Assembly (NCBI GenBank): GCA_015956445.1
Contig: WIUZ02000025.1
Span: 248,001-312,000, forward strand
Reading direction: 5' to 3'
DNA length: 64,000 bases
Origin: Thelephora terrestris
Lineage: Eukaryota; Basidiomycota; Agaricomycetes; Thelephorales; Thelephoraceae
Part shown: piece by piece, positions 58,131-64,000 of the stretch
How positions within the stretch are numbered: the stretch's first letter is position 1
How the letters are laid out: every line of letters starts with the position of its first letter
Program-made: the position numbers and the translations under genes
Notes under the pieces: model-generated
Told to the model about the DNA's origin: nothing
What the model saw: the letters and a program-made list of their open reading frames with translations, nothing else
Databases searched by the model: none

Positions 58131-58232
58131 AGACAAAAAGTCATAAAATCTTAATCATTTTAATAAGTACTACTGTCCATCCACCTTCTTCAGAGGATTT
58201 CCGACAACCACCCTGATCTCGATATCAAGAAC

Positions 58233-58499
58233 ATGCAACTCTCCTATTTCATCCCAAGATTCCACCGCCCCAGCTATGGTGATTTGTGCCAAAGCAAGTA
58301 TTTATTCAATTACGCCAGGGGTGTCGGTAGAACACATGGTGAGACCATTGAGCAAAGCTGGTCAAACATGAACCTTGCTGCTCTATCTACACAGGAGATG
58401 GGTCCAGGCGCTTGGCACCTGTCCCTCAACGATCATTGGAGCGGATGGAATTGGAAGAAAATATTGGGCATGGGTATGGGCTCATTTGTTTCATGTTGA
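58233..58499 (+). pseudogene. KDZ (Kyakuja-Dileera-Zisupton) transposase fragment
   Basis: The frame encodes YFIPRFHRPSYGDLCQ, FNYARGVGRTHGETIEQSWSNMN, LSTQEMGPGAWHLSLNDHW and WNWKKILGMG. This is the FIPKFHLPAH / GVGRTDGE.IER.WA..N / STREMGPG / DH..HWN signature of KDZ transposases, abundant in basidiomycetes. Only about 88 residues remain; upstream and downstream parts of the enzyme are absent. Confidence 0.75.
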
Positions 58500-61400
58500 C
58501 TGAAGCCGGAAACTGATCGTTTTCCCAAGCAACCTTCTTCTTCAAAACCTGTTGAAAGCCCTCCTTATGAAGGAGAAGCATACCTCAGAGAACCGCAAGT
58601 TTGATTCTATGTTTCCTGAAAACCTCCGCATTGAGTGGTTGTTGATGGTAAAAAGAGTAGCAATGCAACTAATTTGACAGGAAAAACACCTATTGAGCAC
58701 CATAAGCTCCAAACAATTCTTCCCATGCACGGACAACATTGATTGCATATTCACGCAATTTGACTTTGCAGACTATTGGGCACAGATGTCCTGGATTTTG
58801 ATTTTCCTAATCCAGAATTATTTCACAAGTGAGGCTTTCAGAGCCAAACACCATATGCTTCATCCAGGAATTTTATCAGAATGCGTGACGTATGAAGTAT
58901 GGGTGGAATGGGTCACAAAAACCACCAGGTTCACAAAACCACACCTTTTTTCCCAATTTTATGTGTTTGAGCAACTGATTGTGGCAACAAATTATCAGCA
59001 TCACTAGACAATGAGGGGAGAAACCCAACTGACATCAAATTTTTTGAACTTCTCTTTCAATATCTTTGCGACATAGACCCTATCTTTACCCCACACACAA
59101 GTAACTTGCGTAGACTGCCCTCTGATCTCATATAAAATATGTTCAATGTAAAATTTAAAAAATTGTCACACTGCCAACAGCAGCCATCTGATTTGAGATG
59201 GGTTGGTAAAGACTTCAATGGCAGTGAGGAATGAAAACAGTCCTAAATCCTTCACTCAGCCCAGCTAATGGTAAAAAGAGTAGCAATGCAACTAACCTAA
59301 CAGGAAAAACACCTATTGAGCACCATAAGCTCCAAACAATTTTTCCCATGCACGGACAACATTGATTGCATATTCACGCAATTTGACTTTGCAGACTACT
59401 AAGTCAAAAATATTGTCCCCCTGAATTGAGTTGCTTATCTGTGGAATGATTTTGTTTTTAATTTAATGAGACATTTTCTCCACGAATTTGTTAAAACCAG
59501 CAATAAGATGTTTTGAATTTCAAAAGTCCCAGGAGCTCCCAAAAAAACTGAGGCAATGGAATAAAGTCATATAATATGTTTTAGGTGTGTGGAACAACTG
59601 AGTACTCACCTGGACAAGGAGGTTGAGGGACAACACAGCAAGGGTACAAGGGTAACAGCCTGGAATCTTAGAGCTAGTGTAACCTTCACCCTGTTTTTTG
59701 TGTAAACCTCCAATTTTTTTTTGGGGGGGTGAAGAATTGTGGTAATGAGTGAGTGAGCCATGAGATCTGTGTTCAGGTGATCATTGCTGCCACATTAAAT
59801 AATTTTTAAATAAATAAAACATGCCTGAAGATTAAGCCTTCCAAACTTGAGGATCAGGGACCTTGGAGTATATGATACTCCATAGTGTGTCAGACCCTCC
59901 AGCTCTTCAGGAAAATCCAAGGTCCCTGGTCAAACCATGTTTGATTGTCCTTATAACCACACATTAATCCTATCAAGATAATCATTTGTATAGTTATTTA
60001 TAAGGTTAGAAAGCTTTGGGGACTTTTAAATTCCATCCTCTTCATCAGTTGCATCTGTGAGCAAGCCCAAGAGGGCCAAATCATGTTTATGATCATGACC
60101 AAGCCCAAGTTCCTTGACTAAAACACACTGGGAGTGTTGAAGTGAATGAAGCATTCATGGATTTCAAGCATGAGAGCTGACTCAAGAGTACAGATCAAGC
60201 AAATGAGTTAAAATAGAACACAGTAAAGAGCTAAGATGAAAGATGGTTGTAATTGATCATGATTTGATAACACTCCAATTTTTATAAATTATGTGACATG
60301 ATTAATCAGTGGCTGGTGGCTGAGAGCATGGCAGACCCATGCTTTTGTAGATTTATCCCCTTATTGCTAAGGTCTCAAATTTTGGGAATTAATTCAGGGC
60401 ATGTGGTTTCTCTCCTAAAATACAAAAAAAATGATCAGGGTTCAATATAGGGTGATTCAACTTCATTTCTTCCTCCACCTTTATCCTATATGCTCCCTTC
60501 ATTCTCTCTCCAAACATGATACCTCCCAGCATCGACTGGCAGTTCGAGAGCCACCTCGCCACTTTCTTCAAATTAATAAAACCTCCATCAACACCCCCCT
60601 CAAAAAAGCGTAAATAGGTCACCAAGGGTAGCGGTAGCAGCAGAGTGAGTAAGGATGACAAAAATGGAAGGAGGGCAAACATAAAATCAGATGTCTCCCC
60701 CTCTTCCAAACGTCCACAGGTGGCCAAGGACAAGGCAAAGGACGTAAAACATGACTGGTATGGCAAGCACAACAGTGGCGACAGCGATGATGAGGACTAT
60801 GTACCGTGGAAAAAGTTCCTCAAGCCCTCCACAGTAGGGTGCTGTGCGGAATTTCCCAACATTCCTAACTAACAGTTAGTAACTGGCGCAGACAAACTTG
60901 GCCACAGCATCACTGCCAAGGTACTTTTTATATTTTTTCAACCCATTTCTCTCAACATCACCAAAATAACACCCTGGAGCTTCATTATCCGCTTCATCAA
61001 CCAGGATGTCAGGGATTTTGACCAGGTCTTCCAACTCCACTTAAAGTAGTTTCCTTCACCTTTCTTAAATTGAATCAAGAAGTTTATGGAATATAGCCCC
61101 AATGTCACCAAGGTTCACAGTGGATTTACCAATGATGATTGTCTGGAAGTCATTGATGAGATTTGGGTTGGTAGCGTGTTTTGGTGTTTGGGAAAGTTTC
61201 TTGAGCCAATTCCAAGTGTAGTAGAGGGTGGAAAGGGGAAAGTCAGATTGAAGGTGGAGGTACTCTTTAAAGTGAGGTAGAGTTTTTCTCAAGGGCAAGA
61301 AGTTGAGCTTGATGGATGAATAATTAGTCTGAAATATTTGCTCAAAGAATCCAACCTTTTTAGTCTCCCTATATTTGACAAGTGCATTGAGGATAGTTGC

Positions 61401-62169
61401 CCGGCCAAAGAAGATAATGCCAGATATATATTGGGTGATAACACCAGCTTTTGCCAAATGCTCTTCTTGGTGGAATGAATAAAGAACCAGGAATCGGCAG
61501 ATGGTGAGGGTAAATTGGTTGCCATCTTTGGTGCCTTGGGTGAAAAGCTGAAATAGGAGAGGTCCTGTAGTGCTTTGTCTTCATTTGCTTTTTCTGAACC
61601 AAGAGTGTCCACATAATGGTCTACAGCCAACCTCAGGTCTGAGTTGGTTGGATAAGAGAAGTTGACAAATTCTTCACATGCAAGGCCAATGCAAAAAACT
61701 CTTGGGGAAAATTAAGAAAGATTCAAATTTATGAGAAAAAGTCATAAAACATCAATCTTTTTAATAAGTACTACTGTGGCTTGGGTGACTTGGTGACTCT
61801 GTGCACAGACCAAGCTGTGCTGCGCATGGACCTTGTGTTTGTACATGAGTTTAGTCACTAGTCACAAGTCACGTCACAAATTTAGGTAGTATATATATCC
61901 AAGGTAGTTCAGCTTGTACTTCCATAAATTTGTTATCATCAGACTCTCCACCTCTACTGCTGTGTGCTGAGAGCAAGAGTATCTGAAGACCCTTCTTTTC
62001 TTATTTCTCCTCCTCTCTAATCTAGTCTGTGAAGTGACTTCTAATATCCCTGGGATTGCTATAGGGTGATTACTATGTGTTTGACCCCTATTTGTGATAG
62101 GTTTAGATAGCAAGAGTGCTATTGAACTGTAGAGGTCATGTCGGCCTGACAAAATGCAATTAAAATTTC
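58500..62169. other. AT-rich repeat-derived region without a supported gene
   Basis: It holds a duplicated segment (58647-58775 and 59271-59399) and a small hairpin near 59857-59940 (CAGGGACCTTGGA and inverse). A charged frame ends at 60872 (SDDEDYVPWKKFLKPSTV), and overlapping minus frames lie at 61065-61630 (KLNFLPLRKTLPHFKEYLHL; YFSFSPKAPKMATNLPSPS). These may be remains of transposon proteins; I cannot assign a family. A 40-bp motif (AAAAAGTCATAAAA ... AATAAGTACTACTGT) occurs at about 58135-58175 and 61738-61778. Confidence 0.4.
58647..59399 (+). repeat. Direct duplication of about 129 bp
   Basis: 58647-58775 (GGTAAAAAGAGTAGCAATGC ... GACTTTGCAGACTA) recurs at 59271-59399 with few differences. 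About 495 bp of other sequence lies between the copies. Confidence 0.8.
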
Positions 62170-62433
62170 TTCAATCATCCGAGATGTAACTCAAATGCAG
62201 TCAAAAACATGAGATGTTTTCACAATGTATCCACCAGGCACATTCAGAAAACATTGAGAATATTTTGAAGAATTTTCAAATGGAGTTGGTGGACATCAGT
62301 TGGATTACGTGTCGGGGTGAAATTTGAAATGTAATCAACTTGGAGTTGGCAATTAAAATTATTGGAAAGTGCACCTGAACTCACCATGTAATCAAGATGC
62401 AATCACTAATTTTAGATGCCCTTGCCCCCAGTG
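62170..62433. mobile_element. Half of a CACTG-type fold-back element
   Basis: It matches the right half of the 27840-28340 element (AATCAACTTGGAGTTGGCAATT..., GAAAGTGCACCTGAACTCACC) and ends CCTTGCCCCCAGTG. No matching left end is seen, so it is truncated. Confidence 0.65.
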
Positions 62434-63217
62434 TGAGTGAAGTACGCCCAAGCCACTCGGCCCAGTGTCACAGGTGACTTGAGTTTAACAACTTATTTAG
62501 CTAACCACCACTGGATCCCATGGTAGGGGATTTCAGCCATGGCAATAATTACATCACCAGGACAATAGCTAGGTGGGAAAATGAGCAAAAAACTGAGATA
62601 AAGAAAAAAAGACAGCATATGTGCAAACTTCAGGCCCAGCTGTGGAAAACAGATGGTCCCTCCAGTAAAAGCACCCCCAGGAGTAGAAGCGAAGAGCAAG
62701 TCCTGTGGATCCAAGTGACCATCCACCTGGAACTTCCATAGGGTAACCTTTCCCAGAAAACAGCCCTCCCTCTGTCGTCAATCTTCTTTTTTGAAACATC
62801 CCAGTCAGTCGATGATGCAGCTTTGGTTCCACTGCTTTGACCAAGTGTGAGATTTTGACATGCTGATCCTCTGTAAGGTTTTTATAATTGGTATACCGTA
62901 AGGAGGTGTGGGAGCCTTGCACCTGTGACTTAGAGGGGATCAATATCTGAGTTTAAAGTTAATTTTAATTAAACATCAATCGGGAAGAGATAAAAAATCT
63001 TATGGCCCTGGGCATACCAACAGTCAACATAATGTGTGACCCCTATAGGTTCAACACTTTTTTCCTTCTCACCAGTTTTGGGATTAATTAAAGTGATATT
63101 AAAATCCCCCCAATAACAGTCTGTCGGTGATGGCCGTTATCGACAATTGATCTGATCTTCAGCAGGCAGTGGTGGTGGAACATCTGTGTTGCTCAGAGGG
63201 CCCATTCAACAGATTTA
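62434..63217. other. Region without a supported gene
   Basis: A minus frame at 62943-62569 (VQGSHTSLRYTNYKNL) shows no recognisable domain. Confidence 0.35.
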
Positions 63218-63935
63218 CACTGGAGACAAGGGGGTACTTACTTAGTGGGTGCAATGTGAATTCATTGTGGGTTTTAAAACAATTCACCCAGCCAGTACCC
63301 ACCAGGTACTTTCTGGGTAATTTTTGAAAGATACCCATCAATTTACCCAGATTTTATCCACTGGATACATTGTGGGTACTTTGTAAAAGTACCCACTCAG
63401 GAACCCAGTGGGTATTTTTTAAGCAAAACCCCTGAGTTATTTTACAATTCACTTTCCAATGTGCCCCCAAAAAACTGAGCCACTCATTGAGAACACTTTC
63501 ACAAAGAACCCACTAATTTGATCACAATATGCCCAGTGGGTTTTTTCTCAAAGAATTCACAAAGAACTCACAGTGTGGCTCAGTTTTGTCACAAAATCTC
63601 AAAGGACCCATTAATTATATAATTAAGTACATTTTAATTTGCTCAGTGGGTCCTTTAAAAAAGAACTGTCAACGACTGGCTCAGGTTTGTGATGGGTACA
63701 TCGGAAAGTGAATTATGAAAGAACCCAGGGCTTTTGCTCAAAAAATACCCACTGGGTCCCTGAGTGGGTACTTTCAAAAAGTACCCACAATGTACCCAAT
63801 GGGTAAAATTCGGGCGAATTGATGGGTGTCTAATACACAAAAAGTACCTTGGAGGTAACGACTGGGCAAATGGTTTTAAAACTTACAATGAACTCACCAT
63901 GTACCCACTGGGCAAGTACCCCCTTGCCCCCAGTG
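63218..63935. mobile_element. CACTG-ended fold-back element, 718 bp
   Basis: Ends CACTGGAGACAAGGGGGTAC and inverse GTACCCCCTTGCCCCCAGTG. The halves are imperfect inverted repeats rich in GTACCCA(C/G)TGGGT. It is flanked by the 3-bp duplication TTA (63215-63217 / 63936-63938). Confidence 0.8.
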
Positions 63936-64000
63936 TTAGGCTTTACGGTTGGTGTCAGCCTCAGGCAAAAAATAATAACCCACAGAGACATACATGGCAT

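Noticed and set aside
61065-61630. Overlapping minus-strand frames as a transposase gene
   Set aside because: They are long enough to be real remains but show no DDE, KDZ or helicase motif I can name, so they are left as unassigned.

Overview
The window looks like repeat-rich genomic DNA of a filamentous basidiomycete (Agaricomycetes; Ceratobasidiaceae/Rhizoctonia is my best guess, from memory of family resemblances only). The evidence is many short spliceosomal introns (about 50-75 bp, GT-AG plus two GC-AG), fungal gene families (SIRT4-like sirtuin, nitronate monooxygenase, basidiomycete kinase) and basidiomycete transposons (DD34E, KDZ, CACTG-ended fold-backs). I see no rRNA, tRNA or CRISPR, and no reverse transcriptase or integrase.

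1-24 kb is the gene-bearing part. Four paralogous genes for cysteine-rich, secreted, surface-anchored proteins lie on the + strand (1-1573 partial, 2920-6275, 9800-10936, 14241-15398). Two are built from tandem exons of exactly 114 bp with phase-1 introns at both ends: ten in the second gene and three visible in the first. Beside them are a SIRT4-like sirtuin (7401-8977, +), a 13-exon nitronate monooxygenase (16355-18109, -) and a predicted pseudokinase (18648-19980, -). A sirtuin/Cys-rich/monooxygenase block was duplicated in tandem: the first copy kept the sirtuin and holds only a monooxygenase remnant, the second kept the monooxygenase and holds only a sirtuin remnant.

24.9-41.2 kb is a nest of elements ending TGTCA...TGACA. 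A type-1 element (34562-39715, 5-bp duplication TATCA) sits inside a decayed host gene and itself holds a type-2 element (35721-38589, duplication CTCAA). A second type-2 copy (24878-28724), inverted arms and a partial copy lie to the left. They carry unusual genes, two divergent genes in type 1 and an intron-bearing coiled-coil gene in type 2, and no recognisable gag-pol. Fold-back elements with CACTG ends and 3-bp duplications have landed in them.

41.3-47.7 kb is a large nested palindrome made of CCTAA-type repeats, two inverted arrays of a 35-bp unit and AT-rich arms. 47.8-58.1 kb is a two-gene DD34E (Tc1/mariner-like) transposon with 272-bp inverted ends, interrupted by two type-1 elements and an LTR-retroelement fragment. 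58.2-64 kb holds a KDZ transposase fragment, small repeats, unassigned ORFs and two more CACTG-type fold-back elements.
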